From Pedosphaera sp. (GTDB taxonomy: Bacteria > Verrucomicrobiota > Verrucomicrobiae > Limisphaerales > Pedosphaeraceae): a stretch of 6,172 nucleotides of DNA. The notes under the pieces are model-generated. The model was not told the DNA's origin. It saw only the letters and a program-made list of their open reading frames with translations, and searched no databases. Every line of letters starts with the position of its first letter. Position 1 is the first letter of the stretch. Location of the stretch: assembly GCA_028293265.1 (NCBI GenBank), contig JAQGPB010000088.1, forward strand, positions 1-6,172, written 5' to 3'. The translations under genes and the position numbers were made by a program. This document shows positions 1 through 6,172 of the stretch, piece by piece.

Positions 1-318
1 ACGGTGAATTTTGAAGTGAGCTGGGCCGGGCATCAACCGCCGGAAGGCCGCGAGATTGGCGTTGATTTGCTGGGGACTCTGGCCGGGTTGGCGCTCTATC
101 CCGCGCGCCTGTTTCGCAACGGCCCCAGCGGCTACGAATCCATCCATCTGGCGAGCCTCAAGGTTCCGCAGCCGGAGGATCGCGTCCATCACTTCGTCAA
201 TTGTGTGCTCGACGGCAAGAAGCCGCTGGTCACGCTGGAAGAATCGCTGAAGGTCCAGCAAATCCTCGATGCGATTTATGCCTCGGCCGCGAGCGGCAGG
301 GAAGTGCGGCTGGGGTGA
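1..318 (+). CDS. Gfo/Idh/MocA-family oxidoreductase, C-terminal fragment
   Basis: The reading frame is open from the left edge (ACG GTG AAT...) to a TGA at 316-318, so only about 105 C-terminal residues are visible; the GTG at position 4 is probably internal. The NAD(P)-binding Rossmann half lies outside the window. The visible part matches the C-terminal alpha/beta domain of this family: a beta-strand stretch (NFEVSWAGHQPPEG), then the closing segment HHFVNCVLDGKKPLVTLEES followed by LKVQQILDAIYASAASGREV. The pattern 'HF...v.dGk.P.v..eeslkv..ildAiy.Sa.sGrev' is characteristic of these dehydrogenases. Family members oxidise or reduce sugars, inositols and related polyols with NAD(P); the substrate cannot be read from this fragment. 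It is transcribed convergently with the exported-protein gene at 539-1405 and has no visible operon partner here. Family assignment is confident; specific function is unknown. Confidence 0.85.
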   Translation, partial: TVNFEVSWAGHQPPEGREIGVDLLGTLAGLALYPARLFRNGPSGYESIHLASLKVPQPEDRVHHFVNCVLDGKKPLVTLEESLKVQQILDAIYASAASGREVRLG

Positions 319-376
319 GCAACGGCGACGGCGCTTTTTCCGCGACGCACCGGTGTTTTCAAGGTTTTTCACATCT

Positions 377-443
377 CCCCAAAAGCGGTGTCGCGCTGCG
401 CTTGCCACCGCACTCCAAAACCTGGCGGAGTGGCGGGTGGTTC
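377..443. repeat. Palindromic repeat-like element (ECGGKRSATPL-type)
   Basis: Seen: an inverted repeat gcggtg (385-390) / caccgc (406-411), and an overlapping second one in which ccaccgcactcc (405-416) pairs imperfectly, with two single-base bulges, with ggagtggcgggtgg (427-440). The two stems share bases and are mutually exclusive. Read on the minus strand, 374-418 gives VLECGGKRSATPLLG in one open frame. From memory, unverified, 'ECGGKRSATPL' recurs in hypothetical proteins and intergenic regions of verrucomicrobial genomes, which would make this one copy of a dispersed REP/MITE-like element rather than a gene. Boundaries are approximate. Confidence 0.5.
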
Positions 444-473
444 AGGGGTTCAAGGCGCGAATCTTGCTTTCGG

Positions 474-526
474 GGAATTCTCGCCCATGAACCAGGAAAC
501 ATCGAACATCGCATGGGGAAAATTCC
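474..526. repeat. Inverted repeat enclosing a tandem 7-bp repeat (aacatcg)
   Basis: The arms are ggaattctcgcccatg (474-489) and catggggaaaattcc (512-526). The right arm's reverse complement matches the left arm at ggaatt, at the ccc-atg end, and at part of the middle. The 22-nt loop between them (490-511) ends in two exact tandem copies of the heptamer aacatcg (498-504 and 505-511). It lies 12 bp past the stop codon of the gene at 539-1405. From memory, unverified, expanded arrays of 'aacatcg' preceded by 'accagga' occur in verrucomicrobial intergenic DNA; this would be a short copy. It could also act as a 3' hairpin of the minus-strand transcript, but no U run follows it. Confidence 0.5.
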
Positions 527-538
527 TGTCGTGCGACG

Positions 539-1405
539 CTATTGCAGCAGCGGACGCACCGCGCGGATGCGGTAGAAGCGGGCGGACGCGTTGGTGTCGG
601 ACAGGCTGGTGGAGGTTGCAGAACCCGCCGATGCAATCTGTCCCAGGCCGCTGTCTGTCCAGTTCGCCGAACCGAGGGTGGTGGCTTTTTCCACGTAGTA
701 ACAACGGGTCAGCACGCTGTTCCAAGTCAATGAGGCAAAGGTTCCGCCAGCGGAGAAGCTTTGCGCGGTGATCTTCAAATTGCTGGCGGCGTTGTTCGGA
801 TCGGTGCCGGCGAGGTATTCCTGCAGGTTGGACATGCCATCACCGTCGGGGTCGGCATTTACGTTGATGCTGATGGTGCCGAAATTCTGGAGTTCCCACG
901 CGTCAGGAATGCCGTCGTGGTTGGAATCCACGCCTTGCTGTATGGAATCCGTCTGCACCAGGGCCACGGCATTGCTCAGGGAAATCCAGCCGCAATTGGC
1001 GCTGTAGGCGTAGCCGCTGAACAGGCCGGTCTTGATGTCCACCTTGGGCGCGCCGGTGTTTTCGAAGTTGATCCAACCGATGTTTGCGCCGTAGGCGTAG
1101 CCGCGCAAATTGCCGAGGCCATCGGTGTTGACGCCGAAGTCGGTGCCTGAATTGTTCTGGTATTGGATGCCGTTCGCCGGGGAGCCGCCGCCCAGGCTGA
1201 TCCAGCCGACGTTGGCGGAATAAACATACCCGCTGCAGACGTATTCGCCGATGACCGCGCCGTTGGCGGTGTCGCCGCGCCAGTCCATCCAGCCGAGGTT
1301 CGCGCCGTAGGCGAAATGATTGCCGGCGTCAATCGTGGTGGCGGCCTGAGCGCAGGACGTTGCCAATACCAATCCGACCGTCGTTGCAAGGTGGAATCGT
1401 TTCAT
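539..1405 (-). CDS. Secreted YxANxGW-repeat protein with TSP3-like calcium linker
   Basis: The 288-residue product has a Sec signal peptide (MKRFHLATTVGLVLATSCAQA, probable cleavage after residue 21). Residues 33-150 carry four copies of Y-[GS]-A-N-x-G-W at 33, 62, 105 and 134, that is two tandem units of exactly 72 residues with two motifs each. Residues 160-171 (DSNHDGIPDAWE) and 185-196 (DPDGDGMSNLQE) form a thrombospondin type-3/dockerin-like Ca-binding linker, ending in an 'AGTDPN' sequence. Residues about 222-288 form a C-terminal domain (LTWNSVLTRCYYVE...W...RFYRIRAV) that I associate with extracellular verrucomicrobial proteins. The start at 1405 gives a compact signal peptide; an in-frame ATG at 1426 would add seven residues, and neither has a clear Shine-Dalgarno. 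The gene follows the beta-helix gene by 32 nt (11 nt with the longer start), so co-transcription is likely. Cys18 is not in a good lipobox. The molecular function is unknown. Confidence 0.85.
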   Translation of the reverse strand: MKRFHLATTVGLVLATSCAQAATTIDAGNHFAYGANLGWMDWRGDTANGAVIGEYVCSGYVYSANVGWISLGGGSPANGIQYQNNSGTDFGVNTDGLGNLRGYAYGANIGWINFENTGAPKVDIKTGLFSGYAYSANCGWISLSNAVALVQTDSIQQGVDSNHDGIPDAWELQNFGTISINVNADPDGDGMSNLQEYLAGTDPNNAASNLKITAQSFSAGGTFASLTWNSVLTRCYYVEKATTLGSANWTDSGLGQIASAGSATSTSLSDTNASARFYRIRAVRPLLQ

Positions 1406-1437
1406 AACATGGGTTCTATACAGCATTTGCGGGCCGG

Positions 1438-2424
1438 TTAATAGGAAATGTTGACGTTGGGATTCGTATTGGTGGCCATGGTGGTGCCGTTGATCACCGG
1501 GCCGACCGGCATGCCCGCAGTGATGCCAACAATGGCTGCGTTGGTGTTGCCGGTGAGCGAATTGCGGATGATCACGTTGGTCACGCCGATCGTGTAAATG
1601 CCGTAGTAGTTGAAATTGACATTGTTATTTTCAACCCTGTTCCCGTTGCCGCTCATGGACAATCCCGCGAAGGTATTGTTGAGCAGGTTGTTTTCCGTGG
1701 CAACGCTGTTCACACCGAGCGCGATCCCGAAGCTATTTTGGGAGGCCGCGCAACCGGTGATAACCGCGCTATTTGGGATTGAGCCGGAGTTATAACAGTA
1801 GATGCCGCCGCCGGGGTTGTGATTCGCCAGACAATTGCGAACGATGCATCCGCCGCCGGCGGCGATTCCGTAGGTATTATTGAATTCGGTGTCGCAAGAA
1901 TCCACCAGGCTGCGCGAGCCGGAATCTATGCCGGTCGCGCCATTGTTCGCCGCCACCACATTTTGGAACCGGTGGTTCTGGGAACCCAAGGCGTTGATTC
2001 CATTGGTTCCCCAATTGCGGATGGTTCCATTGATGACCGCGACACGGGAACCGAAAATGGTGATTCCATCCTTGGAACCCGGCACGCCAATCAGGCTGAA
2101 ACCATTTAAATCTATCGTCACATCATTGATGCCCGAGTTGACGGTGATCCCGCTGCTCCCAAAAGTGCCGGTGAGGTTGGTTGTCAGGTAATAGGAACCA
2201 CTGCTGAAGATGGTCAGCGGCAGCGCGGTGATTGGAGTGCGGGCCTCGATCTGGTCGAGTGATTTCATCGTGGGCGCGGGCGATCCGGGCGGCGTCAAGC
2301 TGCCTTGGGCCATGCTTGAATTTTGGAAACTCAGCCAGGAGAGAACAGCCAGGACCGGCAACAGGACGGCGGTCTTGGATTTAGGAAGAGGACGGTGAGA
2401 GGCGAACTGAATTGACTTATTCAT
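1438..2424 (-). CDS. Exported right-handed parallel beta-helix protein, paralogue 3
   Basis: The 328-residue product has a long basic n-region (KSIQFASHRPLPKSK), a hydrophobic core at about 18-33 and probable cleavage after SMA (residue 39). The mature end starts with QGSLTPPGSPAP then MKSLDQIEARTPI (40-65), shared with its two neighbours. Then come GSYYLTTN and DVTIDLNGF, the usual entry into the helix, and about 200 residues of Asn/Gly-rich coils (for example NRVENNNVNFNYYGIYTIG) typical of PbH1/Beta_helix (NosD-like) folds. It ends NTNPNVNISY. No lyase or hydrolase catalytic set is recognisable. The ATG at 2424 is preferred over an upstream TTG (2478) because it puts signal peptide and leader in the same register as the paralogue at 3672-4586 and fixes the upstream element at 68 nt. 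No clear Shine-Dalgarno is present. It is likely the first gene of a pair with 539-1405. The role is unknown; adhesion or glycan binding is only a guess. Confidence 0.87.
   Translation of the reverse strand: MNKSIQFASHRPLPKSKTAVLLPVLAVLSWLSFQNSSMAQGSLTPPGSPAPTMKSLDQIEARTPITALPLTIFSSGSYYLTTNLTGTFGSSGITVNSGINDVTIDLNGFSLIGVPGSKDGITIFGSRVAVINGTIRNWGTNGINALGSQNHRFQNVVAANNGATGIDSGSRSLVDSCDTEFNNTYGIAAGGGCIVRNCLANHNPGGGIYCYNSGSIPNSAVITGCAASQNSFGIALGVNSVATENNLLNNTFAGLSMSGNGNRVENNNVNFNYYGIYTIGVTNVIIRNSLTGNTNAAIVGITAGMPVGPVINGTTMATNTNPNVNISY
2230..2307 (-). repeat. Conserved leader block, copy in paralogue 3
   Basis: This 78-bp segment encodes the first 26 residues of the predicted mature protein (Q-GSLTPPGSPAP-T-MKSLDQIEARTPI). 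It is one of three copies in the window and differs from the consensus at Ser for Ala (PPGSP) and Ala for Pro (IEAR). DNA similarity to the copies at 3486-3563 and 4392-4469 is high, including 'ctcgatctggtcgag' shared with the middle copy. Confidence 0.8.
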
Positions 2425-2492
2425 ACCCAGGTCTGCGACTGATTTGCCTTTGATACGACAGCCCCCTATAAACCGCAATAGCGATCAGGCGG

Positions 2493-2555
2493 CAGACTCC
2501 CGGCAAGGAAGTCATGCTTTCGGATTCTTGCCCCTGCATGAGCACACCCCATGCC
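2493..2555 (-). promoter_or_regulatory. Conserved upstream element, copy A (before paralogue 3)
   Basis: This segment aligns with 4654-4717 over about 64 positions with one single-base gap; by hand I count about 48 matches. The best blocks are aagtcatgc (2509-2517), gattc (2523-2527), gagca (2540-2544) and ccccatgcc (2547-2555). It ends 68 nt before the ATG at 2424, against 67 nt for the other copy. In gene orientation it reads ggcatgggg...gcatgactt...ttgccgggag. The ttgccg could be a -35 box, with a weak 'cgctat' at 17-bp spacing, but no strong sigma-70 promoter is evident. It may be a promoter, operator or 5' leader, or simply DNA carried along in the gene duplication. Confidence 0.5.
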
Positions 2556-2567
2556 AGACTCAGGGGC
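2530..2567. other. Hairpin-forming inverted repeat between two beta-helix genes
   Basis: The arms gcccctg (2530-2536) and caggggc (2561-2567) are a perfect 7-bp inverted repeat with 24 nt between them, and catg (2537-2540) / catg (2550-2553) can extend the stem inward across a 7-nt bulge. It begins 33 nt after the stop of the gene at 2601-3644 in transcript direction. No U run follows, so it is not a standard intrinsic terminator. It overlaps the conserved upstream element of the next gene but is not kept in that element's other copy. Confidence 0.3.
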
Positions 2568-2600
2568 GCATGCATGGTGAATCATCAATCGTAAATTTGA

Positions 2601-3644
2601 TCACGGCATGTTGTATTTGAAGGCGATATTGGTGGTGCCGCCGCCCACCGTGCAGGAATTGGCAATGTGAGCATTGATCCCGATGCCCGTAAAGCTGTAA
2701 CCAAAACTGCCCGTGGCGGTGCCGTTGACCAGCAGACCCGTGCCGCTGCCGGAGCACTGTCCGTAACAATTATTGGCCATGTTGACGGAGATCGCGGGGT
2801 TCGCGCCAGAACTGCTGGCATAACAATTATTCGCATTAACGGCAGTCATACCATAACCGGCAGTGGAGTTGCCGGTGCTGTTGTTCGCAACGGTGGCACC
2901 CAGACCGACCCCGTTGCCGACGTTGTTGCCATAACAATTCTGGACGTTGCCCGAGTTGATTCCCACGCCATTGCCGACGCAGTCGGCACGACTATCCGAA
3001 GCCATCTCCGAAAGAATACCGGTGTTCCCGCATTCTTTCACGGTGCAGCGGGAAACGTTGTCAGCATAAATGCCATAGTTTCCCACCGTCTTGACCGTGC
3101 AGGATTCCACAATGGTGGAATTTGCAACGCCTATTTGGATGCCGTTGCTCAAACAGCCGGAAACTGAGACACCTGTAACATGCACGTTAAAGGGCGAGGA
3201 ATTGGTGTAAAAAATGCCGTTCGCAAAACCGCTGCCGCTGAACACGCCGGCACTGTTGGTGACGCCGCCGGTGATATGGCCATTGAGTATGGTGACGTCG
3301 GTGTTGGTGGCGGCCAGCAGTATCCCTGTGCCACTGGCGCTGGGGGCCGTTGATGAAATGGTGAAGCCGTTTAAGTCCAGGGTCACCTGACTGGTGTTGA
3401 TGGTGATGGCATTCCCTGCACTCACGGTGACATTGGTCGTCAGGTAATAGGAACCTGGCTTGGCGATGGCAAAGGGCGCGGATGAAATCGGCGTGCGCGG
3501 CTCGATCTGGTCGAGCGATTTCATCGATGACGCGGGCGCGCCCGGCGGCGTGAGCGAGCCCTGGGCGAAAGCGGTTGAGAGTTGATGATTGAGGGTTGAG
3601 AGCAGCAATGCGGCGGCAACCTGAATGACGGATTTTATTTTCAT
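2601..3644 (-). CDS. Exported parallel beta-helix protein with Cys/Asn ladder, paralogue 2
   Basis: The 347-residue product has a compact signal peptide (MKIKSVIQVAAALLL then STLNHQLSTAFA, cleavage after residue 27). The shared leader follows (QGSLTPPGAPASS, MKSLDQIEPRTPI, 28-53), then GSYYLTTN (64-71) and QVTLDLNGF. From about 180 onward, short [NSRD]C[TYV][GVA]-type motifs recur every ~18-19 residues (181, 199, 221, 236, 273, 292, 330, with NNSTG and GSFG filling two gaps), which suggests a ladder of equivalent residues along a parallel beta-helix. The C-terminus (TTNIAFKYNMP) differs from the NPxxNxS[YF] ends of the other two paralogues. The start is well supported by an AGGAAG Shine-Dalgarno nine bases upstream. 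It lies 27 nt after the gene at 3672-4586, so the two are probably co-transcribed. No catalytic residues are recognised and the function is unknown. Confidence 0.87.
   Translation of the reverse strand: MKIKSVIQVAAALLLSTLNHQLSTAFAQGSLTPPGAPASSMKSLDQIEPRTPISSAPFAIAKPGSYYLTTNVTVSAGNAITINTSQVTLDLNGFTISSTAPSASGTGILLAATNTDVTILNGHITGGVTNSAGVFSGSGFANGIFYTNSSPFNVHVTGVSVSGCLSNGIQIGVANSTIVESCTVKTVGNYGIYADNVSRCTVKECGNTGILSEMASDSRADCVGNGVGINSGNVQNCYGNNVGNGVGLGATVANNSTGNSTAGYGMTAVNANNCYASSSGANPAISVNMANNCYGQCSGSGTGLLVNGTATGSFGYSFTGIGINAHIANSCTVGGGTTNIAFKYNMP
3486..3563 (-). repeat. Conserved leader block, copy in paralogue 2
   Basis: This is the second copy of the 78-bp leader block, encoding mature residues 28-53 (QGSLTPPGAPASS then MKSLDQIEPRTPI). 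It directly follows the heptamer repeat that forms part of the signal peptide. It shares 'ggctcgatctggtcgag' (with one base changed) with the copy in paralogue 3 and 'gcgggcgcgcccggcggcgt' with the copy in paralogue 1. Confidence 0.8.
3573..3600. repeat. Four tandem heptamers inside a signal-peptide coding region
   Basis: On the plus strand the four units are ggttgag, agttgat, gattgag and ggttgag (7 bp each, 28 bp in all); on the coding strand they read ctcaacc-ctcaatc-atcaact-ctcaacc. They encode most of residues 15-24 (LSTLNHQLST) of the beta-helix protein, at the end of the hydrophobic core of its signal peptide. Since 7 is not a multiple of 3, the peptide repeats only every three units, giving LST...LST seven residues apart. 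From memory, unverified, 'STLNSQLST'-like strings recur in verrucomicrobial signal peptides and the same DNA repeat occurs between genes. Confidence 0.65.
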
Positions 3645-3653
3645 GGCTTTGTT

Positions 3654-3659
3654 CTTCCT
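3654..3659 (-). promoter_or_regulatory. Shine-Dalgarno of paralogue 2
   Basis: AGGAAG lies nine bases before the ATG at 3644, within the 27-nt gap after the preceding gene's stop. It fixes this start and is the only clear ribosome site among the four exported-protein genes. Confidence 0.65.
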
Positions 3660-3671
3660 GATTTTTCCGGC

Positions 3672-4586
3672 TCAAAACGAAAAGTTCGCCCATGGATTGG
3701 AATTGGTGATGATTCCGGAGACGGTGTTCGTGACGATTGGCCCGACGACCTGCGAGGTGTTGAAGAAATAGTTGTTGGTCCCGCCGCCCTCGACGGAATT
3801 TCGGATGAGGATGTTGTTGGTGAGGCCGAAAATGCCCGAAATAAAAATTCCATATCCCGCGGTGCCGCTGCCGGTCACATGATTGGCCTCGATGCGGTTG
3901 TTGGCGCCAAATGCTTCAAGGCTCCCTATGACGCTCGAATTTGTGGTGTTGTTGCCGACAAAATCGTTGCCGAAAACCAAGGAGCCGGAACCATTTACAT
4001 CAACCCCAGCAGTGGCATTACCGCTAAACAAGCAATCCTTGATCACCCCGCCGCCGGCGCAAAATATCCCGGAATAATTGCTGGAAACAGCCAGATGTTC
4101 AAAAGTCACATTCCGGCCGTCACAATAAATGGCAGCCCCGCTCTTCCAGCCGCTGAGCACGCCGTTCCGCACCGTGATGGAAGTGATTTGATTGGAAATA
4201 TAAATCCCCCCATTGATGGCGTTGGGAACGCCGAAGAGAGTGAAACCATTCAAATCAAGCGTGACGTCGTTGGTGATAATTTGAATTCCATCCTTGCCGT
4301 TTATGCCGAAAAGATTTGTGGTGAGATAATATGAACCAGGCTGGCTGATGACGAATTCTGCATAGATATTGCCCGGCGCATGTGCCGCGTCCACGGGCGT
4401 GCGCGGCTCGATTTGATCCAGCGATTTCATCGCCGGCGCGGGCGCGCCCGGCGGCGTCAGGCTGCCCTGGGCAAAGGTCGTGGTTTGAACGCCAAGAAAA
4501 GAAATGATGGCCAAGAGCAAGGCCGGAAGGGGGGCGTTGGAATTAAAGACTGAACGGTCAAAGGACAGTTTCGTTGGCTTGCTCAT
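3672..4586 (-). CDS. Exported right-handed parallel beta-helix protein, paralogue 1
   Basis: The 304-residue product has a basic/polar n-region (SKPTKLSFDRSVFNS), a hydrophobic core at about 20-33 (LPALLLAIISFLGV) and probable cleavage after TFA (residue 39), exactly the register of paralogue 3. The mature start is QGSLTPPGAPAPA then MKSLDQIEPRTPV. A short insert (DAAHAPGNIYAEF) precedes GSYYLTTN, then DVTLDLNGF and Asn/Gly-rich coils (for example NNRIEANHVTGSGTAGYGI) of the PbH1/Beta_helix type. The end (ILIRNSVEGG..., VVGPIVTN, NPWANFSF) parallels paralogue 3 (VIIRNSLTGN, PVGPVING, NPNVNISY), so these two are the closer pair. The ATG at 4586 is chosen over a TTG at 4640 because of the paralogous register and the 67-nt distance to the conserved element. 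No clear Shine-Dalgarno is present. It is first of a likely pair with 2601-3644. No enzyme motif is seen; function unknown. Confidence 0.87.
   Translation of the reverse strand: MSKPTKLSFDRSVFNSNAPLPALLLAIISFLGVQTTTFAQGSLTPPGAPAPAMKSLDQIEPRTPVDAAHAPGNIYAEFVISQPGSYYLTTNLFGINGKDGIQIITNDVTLDLNGFTLFGVPNAINGGIYISNQITSITVRNGVLSGWKSGAAIYCDGRNVTFEHLAVSSNYSGIFCAGGGVIKDCLFSGNATAGVDVNGSGSLVFGNDFVGNNTTNSSVIGSLEAFGANNRIEANHVTGSGTAGYGIFISGIFGLTNNILIRNSVEGGGTNNYFFNTSQVVGPIVTNTVSGIITNSNPWANFSF
4392..4469 (-). repeat. Conserved leader block, copy in paralogue 1
   Basis: This is the third copy of the 78-bp block, encoding QGSLTPPGAPAPA then MKSLDQIEPRTPV directly after the predicted cleavage site. The three copies are far more alike than the remainder of the proteins, and in all three the block begins at the predicted mature N-terminus. 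Confidence 0.8.
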
Positions 4587-4653
4587 AATCAGGGACGTTG
4601 CGATGGTTGTTTTTGAATGCGCACCCGCCGGCAAATACAAAAAACTCAGACAG

Positions 4654-4717
4654 CAGGCTCCCTGACAAGCAAGTCATGCATTCTGATTCTCAGTCACGTA
4701 AGAGCAGGCCCCATGCC
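4654..4717 (-). promoter_or_regulatory. Conserved upstream element, copy B (before paralogue 1)
   Basis: This is the partner of the element at 2493-2555, sharing caggctccc-like, caag, aagtcatgc, gattct, gagca and ccccatgcc blocks in the same order. It lies 67 nt before the ATG at 4586, within the 191-bp gap after pyrB. In gene orientation it contains gcatgacttgcttgtcaggg; ttgtca is a fair -35 candidate but the following sequence gives only a T-rich stretch (gtttttt) as -10. The 67 nt after it also resemble copy A's leader near the ATG (tcaaa..caa...tcgca...ctg..tATG), so similarity covers the 5' region as well. Confidence 0.5.
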
Positions 4718-4777
4718 GTTTTCAACACATTGTGGACCGCAATAGGACTGAAAAACTCGACTTCTTAACCCCGCGCA

Positions 4778-6172
<1,395 letters not shown>

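Larger units (their letters stand above)
319..538. other. Convergent intergenic region with two repeat-like palindromic elements
   Basis: This 220-bp gap lies between the ends of two convergent genes. I see no credible gene: the short frames crossing it have no ribosome site or family resemblance. It holds two structured blocks, listed separately (about 377-443 and 474-526). No classical intrinsic terminator (GC hairpin followed by a T run) is evident for either gene, although the hairpins in these blocks could slow or end transcription from both sides. Confidence 0.6.

Noticed and set aside
319..372. Intrinsic terminator after the oxidoreductase (T-rich stretches near 335 and 362)
   Set aside because: No adequate GC stem precedes the T runs; caccggtg is a loopless palindrome and cannot form a hairpin by itself.
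1342..1405. Lipoprotein signal in the YxANxGW protein (LATSC)
   Set aside because: The -3 position is Ala rather than Leu/Val/Ile and an AQA signal peptidase I site follows three residues later; ordinary secretion is the better reading.
2425..2478. Extended TTG start for paralogue 3 (and likewise 4587-4640 for paralogue 1)
   Set aside because: The extra 18 residues do not resemble each other, would bury the signal peptide, and would break the equal register and the 67/68-nt spacing seen with the ATG starts.
2667..3167. 166-codon plus-strand open frame
   Set aside because: It is antisense to the beta-helix gene at 2601-3644, whose signal peptide, leader and coils are clear; no independent evidence.
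539..4586. CRISPR array or phage structural cluster explaining the repeats
   Set aside because: The repeats are coding leader blocks and helix coils without constant repeat-spacer spacing, and there are no phage or Cas genes in the window.
4654..4717. Sigma-54 (-24/-12) promoter in gcatgacttgc of the upstream element
   Set aside because: The GG and GC spacing does not fit, and the other copy has 'acttcc' in place of 'acttgc'.
2471..4747. Shared decamer accgcaatag at 2472-2481 and 4738-4747
   Set aside because: It lies on opposite sides of the conserved upstream element in the two copies, so it is not at an equivalent position; probably coincidence.

Overview
The window most resembles a chromosomal segment of a Verrucomicrobiota bacterium (Pedosphaerales/Limisphaerales-like), inferred from gene content only. 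The signs are secreted beta-helix proteins carrying the 'AQGSLTPPG...MKSLDQIEPRTP' leader, a secreted protein with a thrombospondin-3-like calcium linker and a C-terminal 'YYVEKATTL..W...FYRI' domain, and short dispersed repeats of a kind I associate with this phylum. No search was run, so the taxonomy is a recall-based inference.

Layout, left to right. (1) 1-318, plus strand: the C-terminal end of a Gfo/Idh/MocA-family oxidoreductase, cut by the left edge. (2) 319-538: a non-coding convergent gap almost filled by two palindromic, repeat-like elements. (3) 539-4586, minus strand: four genes for exported proteins. Three are paralogous parallel beta-helix proteins (3672-4586, 2601-3644, 1438-2424); the fourth (539-1405) is a different secreted protein built from an internally duplicated 'YxANxGW' unit. 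(4) 4778-6172, minus strand: pyrB (aspartate carbamoyltransferase) and the truncated pyrR (pyrimidine regulator), overlapping by ATGA.

The four exported-protein genes look like two bicistronic units read leftward: [4586-3672, then 3644-2601] and [2424-1438, then 1405-539]. Each unit starts with a closely related first gene preceded by a conserved ~64-nt upstream element placed 67-68 nt before the ATG, and each has a different second gene 27-32 nt downstream (11 nt if the upstream ATG of the last gene is used). The unit '5' element + first gene' therefore appears duplicated, while the second position carries different cargo. All four proteins have Sec-type signal peptides and none shows a recognisable catalytic motif, so their role at the cell surface or in the periplasm is unknown.

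The pyr genes are ordinary pyrimidine biosynthesis genes. No pyrC follows pyrB here; the exported-protein cluster begins directly after it. The most interesting material is the paralogue cluster with its constant mature N-terminus, its shared upstream element, and two 7-bp-unit DNA repeats, one of which lies inside a signal-peptide coding sequence.
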